Shown piece by piece: positions 1-4,660 of a stretch of 12,511 bases of DNA. Position numbers and translations under genes: made by a program. This DNA is from Candidatus Microgenomates bacterium (GTDB taxonomy: Bacteria > Patescibacteriota > Microgenomatia > UBA1400 > PJMF01). The stretch's first letter is position 1. Every line of letters starts with the position of its first letter. The stretch spans positions 1 to 12,511 of the forward strand of contig WFTH01000048.1 in assembly GCA_015485595.1 (NCBI GenBank). Direction: 5' to 3'. The notes under the pieces were generated by a model, which saw nothing but the letters and a program-made list of their open reading frames with translations, made no database searches and had not been told where the DNA came from.

Positions 1-89
1 GTCATAGATTTAAGTTTTTTCAGATTTAGCTTTTTAGCTACTTTTATAACTTAGTTAGATTAATTTTTACATTCTTGATTGTACTTTAA

Positions 90-126
90 AAACCAAAATA
101 GTCAATCGGGCTAAAAGCCCGATTGA
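90..126 (-). terminator. Intrinsic terminator of recA
   Basis: A perfect 10-bp inverted repeat (102-111 with 117-126, stem TCAATCGGGC, 5-nt loop) lies about 30 nt past the recA stop codon. On the minus strand the stem is followed by CTATTTTGGTTTTT, a T-rich but interrupted tract. This is the expected form and place for a rho-independent terminator of recA. The rest of 1-157 is AT-rich and I see no gene in it. Confidence 0.75.
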
Positions 127-157
127 TCAGCTAAAAATATAGTTTTAGTCAAGAAAA

Positions 158-1204
158 CTAGATGCTGTTTTTTTCTTTGATCACTTCCCAGATTTTTTTC
201 TTGATCTCCTCCATAGTCTTTGGATTTTCCTCTAGGTATCTTTTTGCTCCTTCTCTTCCTTGAGCCATTACCTCTCCTTGGTATTTAAAGAAGCTGCCGC
301 TTTTTTCAATCACTCCCTCCTTTACACCTAGATCAAGTACGTCACCAGACAGAGAGACACCTTTATCGTCCATGTCAAACTCAGCCACTTTAAACGGAGG
401 AGCCACCTTGTTCTTTTTAATGCGTACTCGATGGCGGCTGCCAACCACCTCATCGCCTTCTTTGATGTTGCCAATCTTTCTGATGTCCATGCGGACCGAG
501 GCATAAAACTTTAAAGCGTTACCACCGGTAGTGGTTTCTGGACTGCCAAACATGACCCCGATCTTGTGTCTTATTTGGTTAGTAAAGATAACCAGTGTCT
601 TAGTCTTGTTAATAGCGGCGGTTAGCTTTCGCATGGCCTGAGACATTAACCTGGCCTGTTTGCCCATCTGTTGATCACCCATCTCCCCCTCGATCTCTGA
701 CTTGGGAACTAAGGCTGCCACCGAGTCAACGATCACGATATCAACCCCGCCGGAACGGATCAGGGTTTCAGCAATTTCCAGAGCTTGCTCACCATAGTCT
801 GGCTGAGAGATTAAGAGTTCGTCTAGATTAACCCCGATCTTTTTGGCTCTAACCGGATCAAGTGCGTGCTCGACATCTATAAAGGCAGCGGTTCCGCCTT
901 TTTTCTGAATTTCGGCGATAGCGTGAAGACAAAGAGTGGTCTTTCCGGAAGCTTCAGGACCGTAAACCTCAACAATACGACCTTTAGGATAGCCGCCAAC
1001 ACCCAGAGCTAAGTTAAGCGAGAGTGAGCCGGTAGAGACCACCGGCACCTTACCCATCTGTTTAAGTGAGTCGCGCATCTTCATGACCGATCCCTTGCCG
1101 TATTTTTTCTCGATCTGTTGCATAGCGATGTTAACCGCTTGTTTGCGGGGGTCGTTAGTGGTTTTCTCTGGAGTAGTTGGGTTTTTTTTAGTGGTTTTTG
1201 CCAT
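158..1204 (-). CDS. recA: RecA recombinase
   Basis: RecA forms ATP-dependent filaments on single-stranded DNA in the cytoplasm and carries out homology search and strand exchange. In bacteria with an SOS response it also triggers LexA cleavage. The 348-residue length is normal. Visible motifs are Walker [10 protein letters not shown] at residues 82-90, Walker B VIVDS at 157-161, loop L1 with EIEGEMGD at 170-177, and loop L2 beginning [14 protein letters not shown] at 207-220, followed by the family signature [15 protein letters not shown]. The N-terminal 20 residues are Lys/Thr/Pro-rich and the C-terminus is Lys/Glu-rich. The start is set by AAGGAG 8 nt upstream. The gene stands alone with its own terminator and promoter. 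No intein or frameshift is present, and I recognise no LexA-like operator upstream. Identity is certain. Confidence 0.98.
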   Translation of the reverse strand: MAKTTKKNPTTPEKTTNDPRKQAVNIAMQQIEKKYGKGSVMKMRDSLKQMGKVPVVSTGSLSLNLALGVGGYPKGRIVEVYGPEASGKTTLCLHAIAEIQKKGGTAAFIDVEHALDPVRAKKIGVNLDELLISQPDYGEQALEIAETLIRSGGVDIVIVDSVAALVPKSEIEGEMGDQQMGKQARLMSQAMRKLTAAINKTKTLVIFTNQIRHKIGVMFGSPETTTGGNALKFYASVRMDIRKIGNIKEGDEVVGSRHRVRIKKNKVAPPFKVAEFDMDDKGVSLSGDVLDLGVKEGVIEKSGSFFKYQGEVMAQGREGAKRYLEENPKTMEEIKKKIWEVIKEKNSI

Positions 1205-1212
1205 GGTTTTTG

Positions 1213-1218
1213 CTCCTT
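1213..1218 (-). promoter_or_regulatory. recA ribosome binding site
   Basis: AAGGAG on the minus strand, 8 nt before the ATG, is a canonical Shine-Dalgarno site. It fixes the recA start and contrasts with several genes in this window that have none. Confidence 0.85.
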
Positions 1219-1242
1219 TGTGCTAGTTTTGTCTGCAGGCAC

Positions 1243-1272
1243 AATATACTTTAATACTGCCTAGATTGTAAA
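1243..1272 (-). promoter_or_regulatory. Candidate recA promoter
   Basis: On the minus strand TTTACA (1267-1272) and TATATT (1243-1248) are separated by 18 nt, giving a predicted leader of about 30 nt that contains the Shine-Dalgarno site. Just upstream GTAAC occurs twice as a direct repeat (within 1280-1298), a possible regulator site. This rests on consensus matching only. Confidence 0.45.
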
Positions 1273-1310
1273 CCCCAATTGTTACAAAAAGTGTTACGTT
1301 TTTGGCCCAA

Positions 1311-1365
1311 ACTCAAAATTCAAAGTTCAAAACTCAAAACTGCAGTTCAAAGTTTAAAACTGTTT
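1311..1365. repeat. Heptanucleotide tract (ACTCAAA type)
   Basis: Consecutive 7-nt units ACTCAAA, ATTCAAA, GTTCAAA and ACTCAAA begin at 1311. After a single 1-nt phase slip come GTTCAAA, GTTTAAA and ACTGTTT. It is the first of many heptad tracts in the window and fills the space between the recA promoter and the repeat core at 1373. The open frame that runs through it is low-complexity and not a credible gene. Confidence 0.8.
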
Positions 1366-1372
1366 ACAGAGT

Positions 1373-1424
1373 GTCATTCTCCCGAGTGCAGCTTTGTATA
1401 AAGCGAAACGAGTGGAGAATCCAG
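1373..1424. repeat. Dispersed repeat core, copy A (GTCATTCT...GGAGAAT)
   Basis: The element starts GTCATTCTCCCGAG and ends GTGGAGAATCCAG, with ATTCTCC and GGAGAAT as terminal inverted repeats and an AAGCGAAACGAG segment inside. A close relative lies at 9295-9350, and partial relatives at 3731-3780 and 8639-8658. It resembles the GTCATTCTGAGCGAAGCGAAGAATCT-like intergenic repeats I know from several bacterial groups. Heptad tracts lie on both sides. Confidence 0.75.
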
Positions 1425-1558
1425 AACAACAATTACCAATGCACCAATAAACAAACAACAAACAAGAACCAAGTATCAATTATCAATCACTAATTAATCA
1501 AACAATGCTAAATTGAAATAACGAATGACGAATGTCCGAATAACGAAAACGGTTCTAG
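1425..1558. repeat. Heptad tract and unit shared with 9419-9469
   Basis: The segment has imperfect 7-nt periodicity, for example ACCAAGT, ATCAATT, ATCAATC, ACTAATT, then AACGAAT and GACGAAT. Positions 1508-1526 are identical to 9419-9437 (19 nt), and the next 32 nt match the other copy at about three quarters of positions. Together with the repeat core at 1373 it makes a composite repeat that recurs after the core at 9295. I find no gene in the 1205-1619 gap. Confidence 0.65.
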
Positions 1559-1583
1559 TTTTAAGTTGTGGCCTTGATTTGCG

Positions 1584-1612
1584 TTTTGAGCTTTGAGTTT
1601 TTTACTTATAAT
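1584..1612 (+). promoter_or_regulatory. Leaderless-type promoter of the first Nudix gene
   Basis: A perfect TATAAT (1607-1612) lies 7 nt before the ATG at 1620, so transcription would begin at or next to the start codon. No Shine-Dalgarno site is present. The -35 region falls in heptads TTTTGAG and CTTTGAG, and TTTTGA at 1584-1589 gives a 17-nt spacer. The position of this box is the main reason for preferring ATG 1620 over the upstream in-frame TTG at 1593. Confidence 0.6.
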
Positions 1613-1619
1613 AGTACTT

Positions 1620-2165
1620 ATGAAAACAGTTAAATCCCGTGTGGTTTATAAAACTCCATGGATGACGGTCTATGATGATCTAGTTGATTTTGGCGAAGGT
1701 GAAAAGCATTCCTATAGCTATGTTAAACGACCGGATGGTGTTTCTGTGGCTGTGGTGAACGAGAAAGACGAGATTCTTTTAATCAAGCAGTTTCGTTATC
1801 CAGTAAAGAAGTTTAGTTGGGAGATGCCTGGTGGGGCTGTGGATGCAGGTGAGACTTTAAAAGAAGCTGCCTTAAGAGAGTTTAGGGAAGAAACGGGTTA
1901 TGTCTTGACAGGCAAGCAGGATATTAGATTGTTAGGTCATTGGGACTATGCGAACTCCTTAAGCACAGAGAAATTGGCGGTTTTTTTAGTTAAGGCGGAC
2001 TCAAGCAAGCTTAAGCCAGAAAAGACAGTTGGTGATGTAGACGAGGAGATTGTTAGTGTACGTTGGTTTAGTTTAGGACAGGCTTTAGAGATGGTGGATA
2101 GAGGTGAGATTGACGATTTGCTCACAGCTCATATAATACAGTTAGTTGCTCGCATCAGGCCGTAG
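1620..2165 (+). CDS. Nudix hydrolase, ADP-ribose pyrophosphatase-like
   Basis: The 181-residue protein is a Nudix pyrophosphohydrolase of the NudF/ADP-ribose pyrophosphatase type, likely a cytoplasmic enzyme hydrolysing ADP-ribose or a similar nucleoside diphosphate sugar. The Nudix box fits GX5EX7REUXEEXGU exactly at residues 72-94 (G72, E78, R86-E87, E90-E91, G93). It follows a FSWEMPGG segment like the E(L/M)P(A)GG strand of this subfamily, and an N-terminal beta-rich part matches the dimerisation domain of NudF relatives. ATG 1620 is chosen because it opens the conserved part and sits 7 nt behind TATAAT; a TTG start at 1593 would add nine residues and overlap the promoter. The TAG stop lies inside the following tRNA gene. 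The exact substrate is an inference. Confidence 0.88.
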   Translation: MKTVKSRVVYKTPWMTVYDDLVDFGEGEKHSYSYVKRPDGVSVAVVNEKDEILLIKQFRYPVKKFSWEMPGGAVDAGETLKEAALREFREETGYVLTGKQDIRLLGHWDYANSLSTEKLAVFLVKADSSKLKPEKTVGDVDEEIVSVRWFSLGQALEMVDRGEIDDLLTAHIIQLVARIRP

Positions 2166-2228
2166 CTCAGATGGTAGAGCACCGGGCTGGGGGTCCGGGA
2201 GTCGCTGGTTCGAGTCCAGTCGGCCTGA
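2156..2228 (+). tRNA. tRNA-Pro (anticodon GGG)
   Basis: A full cloverleaf folds from these 73 nt. The 7-bp acceptor is CAGGCCG with CGGCCTG. T8-A9 is followed by D-stem GCTC/GAGC and anticodon stem CCGGG/TCCGG, with one G-U pair, around loop CTGGGGG. A 5-nt variable loop GAGTC leads to T-arm GCTGG-TTCGAGT-CCAGT. The anticodon GGG reads CCC and CCU proline codons. The C1-G72 pair, A73 and G37 are those expected of bacterial tRNA-Pro. No CCA is encoded, so it must be added by the CCA-adding enzyme. The first 10 nt overlap the end of the upstream Nudix gene, and the tRNA probably shares its transcript because I see no separate promoter. Confidence 0.96.
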
Positions 2229-2240
2229 CAATCTTTTAAA

Positions 2241-2268
2241 GATAGAAGATAGAAGATAGAAGATAGAG
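2241..2268. repeat. Heptanucleotide tract (GATAGAA)4
   Basis: Four units are in register: GATAGAA three times, then GATAGAG. It begins 12 nt after the tRNA. The same unit family recurs at 3796-3824, 7921-7948 and 8576-8596. Confidence 0.85.
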
Positions 2269-2280
2269 GTAGTTGAGACT

Positions 2281-2509
2281 TTTTCTACTAGTAAGGGTGA
2301 GTTTGTTATCCGTTACCCAACTATGGATGATCTGAAGTCATTTTGGCGATACGTAAACAAGCTCTCTAAAGAGAGAACCTTGACTTTATAAAAGTTTTGG
2401 TTTTAAGTACTACGGTACCTTACCAAACGGAGTTAAAACACCAGATGGCTATGATGATCAAGTGTTTATGTATTTGCAACTTTCTAAAAAAGGTCAAAGG
2501 GAGTGTTAA
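2281..2509 (+). pseudogene. GNAT acetyltransferase remnant with internal deletion
   Basis: Two pieces of a GNAT-family N-acetyltransferase can be read. From 2299 one frame gives EFVIRYPTMDDLKSFWRYVN and continues KLSKERTLTL to a TAA at 2389-2391, which resembles the N-terminal strand and helix of GNAT proteins. From 2393, in another frame, comes SFGFKYYGTLPNGVKTPDGY followed by DDQVFMYLQL and a stop at 2507-2509. This matches the typical C-terminal GF...YG.LP.G.K....Y.D...MYL pattern. The acetyl-CoA-binding core (roughly 100 residues) is missing and no start codon precedes the first piece, so it cannot be functional. The assignment rests on recognising both ends of the fold by eye. Confidence 0.62.
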
Positions 2510-2806
2510 ATCCAAAAAACTTCATTAACCATTTTGAAATGACAAAAAACATGACGTGAAGTATTACAACGTAGGGTAAATAGTTCTTTTTTTTGATAGC
2601 TAGGAAAAATATGAAAGAAATAATTAGGTTAACAATTACAGATAAACTAATGGTATAACTGAGGGGTGTATGGCCCCACGACTCTTTACAAACCTAAATC
2701 AGTCTGACACGTTGTGCTGACTATTTTATCCACTGTAAGGTAACTGATAAAAAAACTACCTATTAAGATAAAGGAAGGTGAAATTAGTAAGATTATTTTT
2801 TAACAT
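2508..2806 (-). pseudogene. Decayed tandem paralogue of the 114-residue membrane protein gene
   Basis: On the minus strand this stretch repeats the neighbouring gene at 2823-3167. It begins ATGTTAAAAAATAATCTTAC, against ATGTTAAAAAAAATAATCCT in the intact gene: the A-run is 6 instead of 8, which breaks the frame at once. Further on SFFISYLTVDK matches SFFVSWNMVNR. The C-terminal half reads IISFIFFLAIKKKNYLPYVV, then ILHVMFFVIS, ending KFFGF, against FIISFTLFSLTKKKSYLFYT, VHVLVFVIS and QFLGF. Several stops and frame changes lie between. It is therefore a duplicated and inactivated copy that ends tail-to-tail with the GNAT remnant. Confidence 0.65.
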
Positions 2807-2822
2807 AGTGATTTATATCTTC

Positions 2823-3167
2823 TTAAAAAATAGTAGAAAATCCTAAAAACTGCATAACTGGTATTGAGATAACGAAGACTAGAACATGAACTATAGTAGT
2901 GTAAAAGAGATATGATTTTTTCTTGGTAAGGGAGAATAGGGTGAAAGAGATGATAAAACTAAGGACTATAGTTGAGTGTAGCGTATACTTTATTGTGTCT
3001 ACAAATGAATACATTGCTTCATAACACGCCCAAGCAACAGGAGCAACGTTTGGACATTCTGCTGCTATCATTTTACTTGCAACCCTATTTACCATATTCC
3101 AACTAACAAAAAAGCTAATCACAAGTGTGATGAGAGGTAATACTAGTAGGATTATTTTTTTTAACAT
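2823..3167 (-). CDS. Small three-helix membrane protein of unknown function
   Basis: The 114-residue protein has three hydrophobic segments, at about residues 4-25, 62-80 and 87-112. Between the first two lies a polar loop of about 35 residues with two cysteines (C38, C48) that could pair outside the membrane. A KKK run at 82-84 after segment two suggests that this turn faces the cytoplasm. I do not recognise the family. The start ATG is followed by MLKK and an A-run and has no clear Shine-Dalgarno site. A broken paralogue lies directly downstream on the same strand, which supports this being a real gene that was duplicated. The surroundings are AT-rich and full of gene remnants, suggesting a fast-changing or acquired stretch. 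Confidence 0.7.
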   Translation of the reverse strand: MLKKIILLVLPLITLVISFFVSWNMVNRVASKMIAAECPNVAPVAWACYEAMYSFVDTIKYTLHSTIVLSFIISFTLFSLTKKKSYLFYTTIVHVLVFVISIPVMQFLGFSTIF

Positions 3168-3211
3168 GCTATGCTTGCGACTTCAATCCAAATATCATGC
3201 GCTAGTGATAT

Positions 3212-3240
3212 AGTATACATAGGCATAACGTGCTGCACAA
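3212..3240 (-). promoter_or_regulatory. Possible promoter of the 114-residue membrane protein gene
   Basis: On the minus strand TATACT (3212-3217) and TTGTGC (3235-3240) are spaced by 17 nt, about 45 nt upstream of the start codon. The -35 match is poor, so this is only a candidate. Confidence 0.3.
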
Positions 3241-3273
3241 TGTTTTTTAAAATGTAGACGCTCAGTTTCCCTC

Positions 3274-3308
3274 TTTAGTATTTCGTGTTTAGGATTTAGA
3301 ATTTAACT
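3274..3308 (+). promoter_or_regulatory. Heptad tract containing the likely lipoprotein promoter
   Basis: Four 7-nt units TTTCGTG, TTTAGGA, TTTAGAA and TTTAACT run in register from 3281 to 3308. They contain TAGAAT (3297-3302), a good -10 box. TTTAGT (3274-3279), 17 nt upstream, is a weak -35. Transcription would start near 3309, giving a leader of about 28 nt that carries the Shine-Dalgarno site. Confidence 0.4.
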
Positions 3309-3324
3309 AGCAAGATAAGTAAAC

Positions 3325-3332
3325 AAAGGAGG
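3325..3332 (+). promoter_or_regulatory. Strong ribosome binding site of the lipoprotein gene
   Basis: AAAGGAGG ends 4 nt before the ATG at 3337. It is the strongest Shine-Dalgarno site in the window, although the spacing is a little short. It fixes the start codon. Confidence 0.85.
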
Positions 3333-3336
3333 CTCT

Positions 3337-3660
3337 ATGTCTAAAGTTTCCCTTTATTTATTGCCAGCAAGTGTAGTTATTATTGCCGGACTGCTTTTTA
3401 GTGGTTGTCTGCCCAAGCATGAACTGACGAACATCCCCAACCAAGGTGTAACCACGGTTGAGAAAAAAGAAAAAGTAGGAGACACCACCTTGACCGGTAA
3501 GATTACCAAGATAGGAGATAAGTACTTTATTACTGTCGGTAGTAAGCCTCCAGCCGAGGTCGACTCTTACTCGGTGAAGCTAGATGATTATGTGGGTAAG
3601 ATCGTGACTGTTACTGGGCAGTACTCGGGTGATACCTTGTTTGTGGGGAAGATAGAGTAG
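3337..3660 (+). CDS. Small predicted lipoprotein with a beta-rich (OB-like) domain
   Basis: This 107-residue protein begins with a hydrophobic signal segment (residues 5-22) ending LLFSGC, a lipobox-like site with the lipidated cysteine at C24. Phe at -3 is unusual but tolerated. A polar linker of about 25 residues leads to a domain with alternating strands: TLTGKITKIGDKYFITV, SYSVKLDDYVGKIVTVTG and TLFVGKIE. The pattern of short strands and glycine turns looks like a small OB or SH3-like barrel, though I cannot name the family. It should sit anchored on the outer face of the cytoplasmic membrane. It is a single gene with its own Shine-Dalgarno site, followed by a repeat cluster whose GC-rich hairpin may end the transcript. 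Confidence 0.8.
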   Translation: MSKVSLYLLPASVVIIAGLLFSGCLPKHELTNIPNQGVTTVEKKEKVGDTTLTGKITKIGDKYFITVGSKPPAEVDSYSVKLDDYVGKIVTVTGQYSGDTLFVGKIE

Positions 3661-3716
3661 GATGTTAGATACTGGATACTGGATACTGGATACTGGATGC
3701 TGGATACTGGATGTTG
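3661..3716. repeat. Heptanucleotide array, eight GATACTG-type units
   Basis: Directly after the lipoprotein stop come eight units in perfect register: GATGTTA, then GATACTG four times, GATGCTG, GATACTG and GATGTTG. This is the cleanest array in the window. Related units (AGATACT, GGATACT) occur at 8360-8380, 11636-11691 and, inverted, 11731-11765. There are no unique spacers, so it is not a CRISPR array. Confidence 0.95.
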
Positions 3717-3730
3717 AATAAAACTTCAAT

Positions 3731-3780
3731 GTCATTCTGAACTCGCCCGCCGTTAGGCGAGGCTTGTTTCTAGGATCTTA
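3731..3780. repeat. Dispersed repeat core, copy C, with hairpin insert
   Basis: GTCATTCTGAAC (3731-3742) and TTGTTTC (3764-3770) are the same halves found fused at 8639-8657. Here they are split by 21 nt (3743-3763) that contribute a GC-rich hairpin, CTCGCC...GGCGAG (3742-3747 with 3756-3761) or alternatively CGCC-GTTA-GGCG. The hairpin followed by TTGTTTCT could also work as a weak terminator for the lipoprotein gene. Heptad tracts lie on both sides. Confidence 0.7.
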
Positions 3781-3795
3781 AGATTGAGTGTTAAA

Positions 3796-3824
3796 TGGAA
3801 GAATAGAAGATGGAAGATAGAAGA
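3796..3824. repeat. Heptad tract overlapping the start of the second Nudix gene
   Basis: The units are TGGAAGA, one extra A, then TAGAAGA, TGGAAGA and TAGAAGA. The ATG used by the Nudix gene (3810-3812) is formed at the junction of the second and third units, and the tract codes for its first residues. An earlier ATG at 3794-3796 runs into TAG after three codons. Confidence 0.8.
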
Positions 3825-4361
3825 CCTAAAGTTTGTTTGACTGCTGGAGGAATCTTGGTTCATCAGGGCAAGGTGCTTTTGATTAAACATAGAAAACTCA
3901 ACATGTGGCTTAATCCTGGTGGTCACGTTGATGCTAACGAGCTACCTCACCAAGCAGCCGAGCGAGAGTTTTTGGAAGAGACGGGCGTTAAGGTTAGAGT
4001 GGTTGATCCATTTGTTAAGTTGCCGTCGCATCAATCAACCAGCCAGTTTAAAAGCCAGTACTTTCCCAGTCCGATCTTAACCAACTTACACTGGGTGTGT
4101 GAGCAAAACTATCGGGCTAGAGTTTTAGGTGAAGGGGAGCCTGATCTTAGCTGGTCCAAAGGTTGTGAGCAACATCTAGGTTTTACCTACTTAGTTGAGC
4201 TGGTCAGTCTTGAAAAAAAGCCCCGACTAAGCTTTAATCAAAAAGAAACAACTCAGATTGGTTGGTTTAGTCAGAAAGAACTCGATAGCCTTGATGGTTT
4301 GAACTCAGAAATTAGGTGGGAGATAGAACTAGCGTTTAGATTATCTAAAAATCGCTTATAA
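3810..4361 (+). CDS. Nudix hydrolase of unknown substrate
   Basis: A 183-residue cytoplasmic Nudix pyrophosphohydrolase. The Nudix box is complete at residues 38-60 (G38, E44, R52-E53, E56-E57, G59), after strands VCLTAGGILVHQGKVLLIKH and a WLNPGGH segment that is normal for the fold. The C-terminal half has FTYLVELVS and QIGWFSQKELDSL, usual closing elements of small Nudix proteins. An insert of about 45 residues between the box and these strands is rich in Ser, Gln and Cys. The substrate cannot be told from sequence. The start at 3810 lies in a heptad tract and lacks a Shine-Dalgarno site, and the family-like part begins only at about residue 7, so the true start is less certain than the gene. 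Its stop overlaps the -10 box of the next gene. Confidence 0.85.
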   Translation: MEDRRPKVCLTAGGILVHQGKVLLIKHRKLNMWLNPGGHVDANELPHQAAEREFLEETGVKVRVVDPFVKLPSHQSTSQFKSQYFPSPILTNLHWVCEQNYRARVLGEGEPDLSWSKGCEQHLGFTYLVELVSLEKKPRLSFNQKETTQIGWFSQKELDSLDGLNSEIRWEIELAFRLSKNRL

Positions 4362-4362
4362 T
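4335..4362 (+). promoter_or_regulatory. Promoter of the 94-residue gene and helicase
   Basis: TTTAGA (4335-4340) and a perfect TATAAT (4357-4362) are spaced by 16 nt. The -10 box overlaps the TAA stop of the Nudix gene and lies 10 nt before the ATG at 4373. The predicted leader is only 3-4 nt and there is no Shine-Dalgarno site, so the transcript is nearly leaderless. Confidence 0.6.
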
Positions 4363-4372
4363 ACTTAGCTAG

Positions 4373-4657
4373 ATGAAGCCTGTTGTCAAACCTGTTATAA
4401 GCCCAAAAGCCCGTAGCGCCAAAAGTGTTAACAGCGCTATTGGTAGACTAAAAATTTCCACCCAAGCTGGTCTTTTTGCTAGTAAAAGGCAGTCTCGAGA
4501 CAATTTTTACAAACGAGAGCTAACTCGCCAAACGTCTCTGCGTCAAAAACTTGAACGGGCGAAAAACGCTGGAGTAGATGAGTCGGTCAAGCCAGCACTT
4601 GATGTTAAGATTAAACAGGTAGAAAACACCATCGGTTTGCTGCAGAAGAAAAGCTAG
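4373..4657 (+). CDS. Small basic helical protein, unknown function, upstream of helicase
   Basis: I do not recognise this 94-residue protein. It is rich in Lys and Arg, has no hydrophobic segment and no cysteine. The first 30 residues look flexible (PVVKPVISPKAR). The rest is predicted largely helical with charged, coiled-coil-like spacing, such as FYKRELTRQTSLRQKLERAK and IKQVENTIGLLQKK. It has its own near-leaderless promoter, and its stop is separated by only 3 nt from the start of the helicase-nuclease. The two are therefore almost certainly co-transcribed and probably translationally coupled. A nucleic-acid-binding or helicase-partner role is a reasonable guess from charge and position, but nothing in the sequence proves it. 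Confidence 0.75.
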   Translation: MKPVVKPVISPKARSAKSVNSAIGRLKISTQAGLFASKRQSRDNFYKRELTRQTSLRQKLERAKNAGVDESVKPALDVKIKQVENTIGLLQKKS

Positions 4658-4660
4658 TTT

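Noticed and set aside
1280..1298. SOS (LexA) operator upstream of recA
   Set aside because: The repeated GTAAC is a direct repeat, not the inverted CGAAC...GTTCG or CTGT...ACAG pattern of known LexA boxes.
1302..1493. Open frame of 63 codons after recA
   Set aside because: It is made entirely of heptad repeats and a dispersed repeat core, is Asn/Gln/Lys-rich, and has no start signal or protein family features.
1593..1619. Upstream in-frame TTG start for the first Nudix gene
   Set aside because: These 27 nt hold the TATAAT box and would add a nonconserved stretch; ATG 1620 fits both the promoter and the family.
2229..3330. Integrated element at the tRNA-Pro gene
   Set aside because: The region downstream has decayed genes and is AT-rich, but I find no integrase and no second copy of the tRNA 3' end as an attachment site.
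3661..3716. CRISPR-like array
   Set aside because: Units are 7 nt with no spacers, and no cas genes are present.
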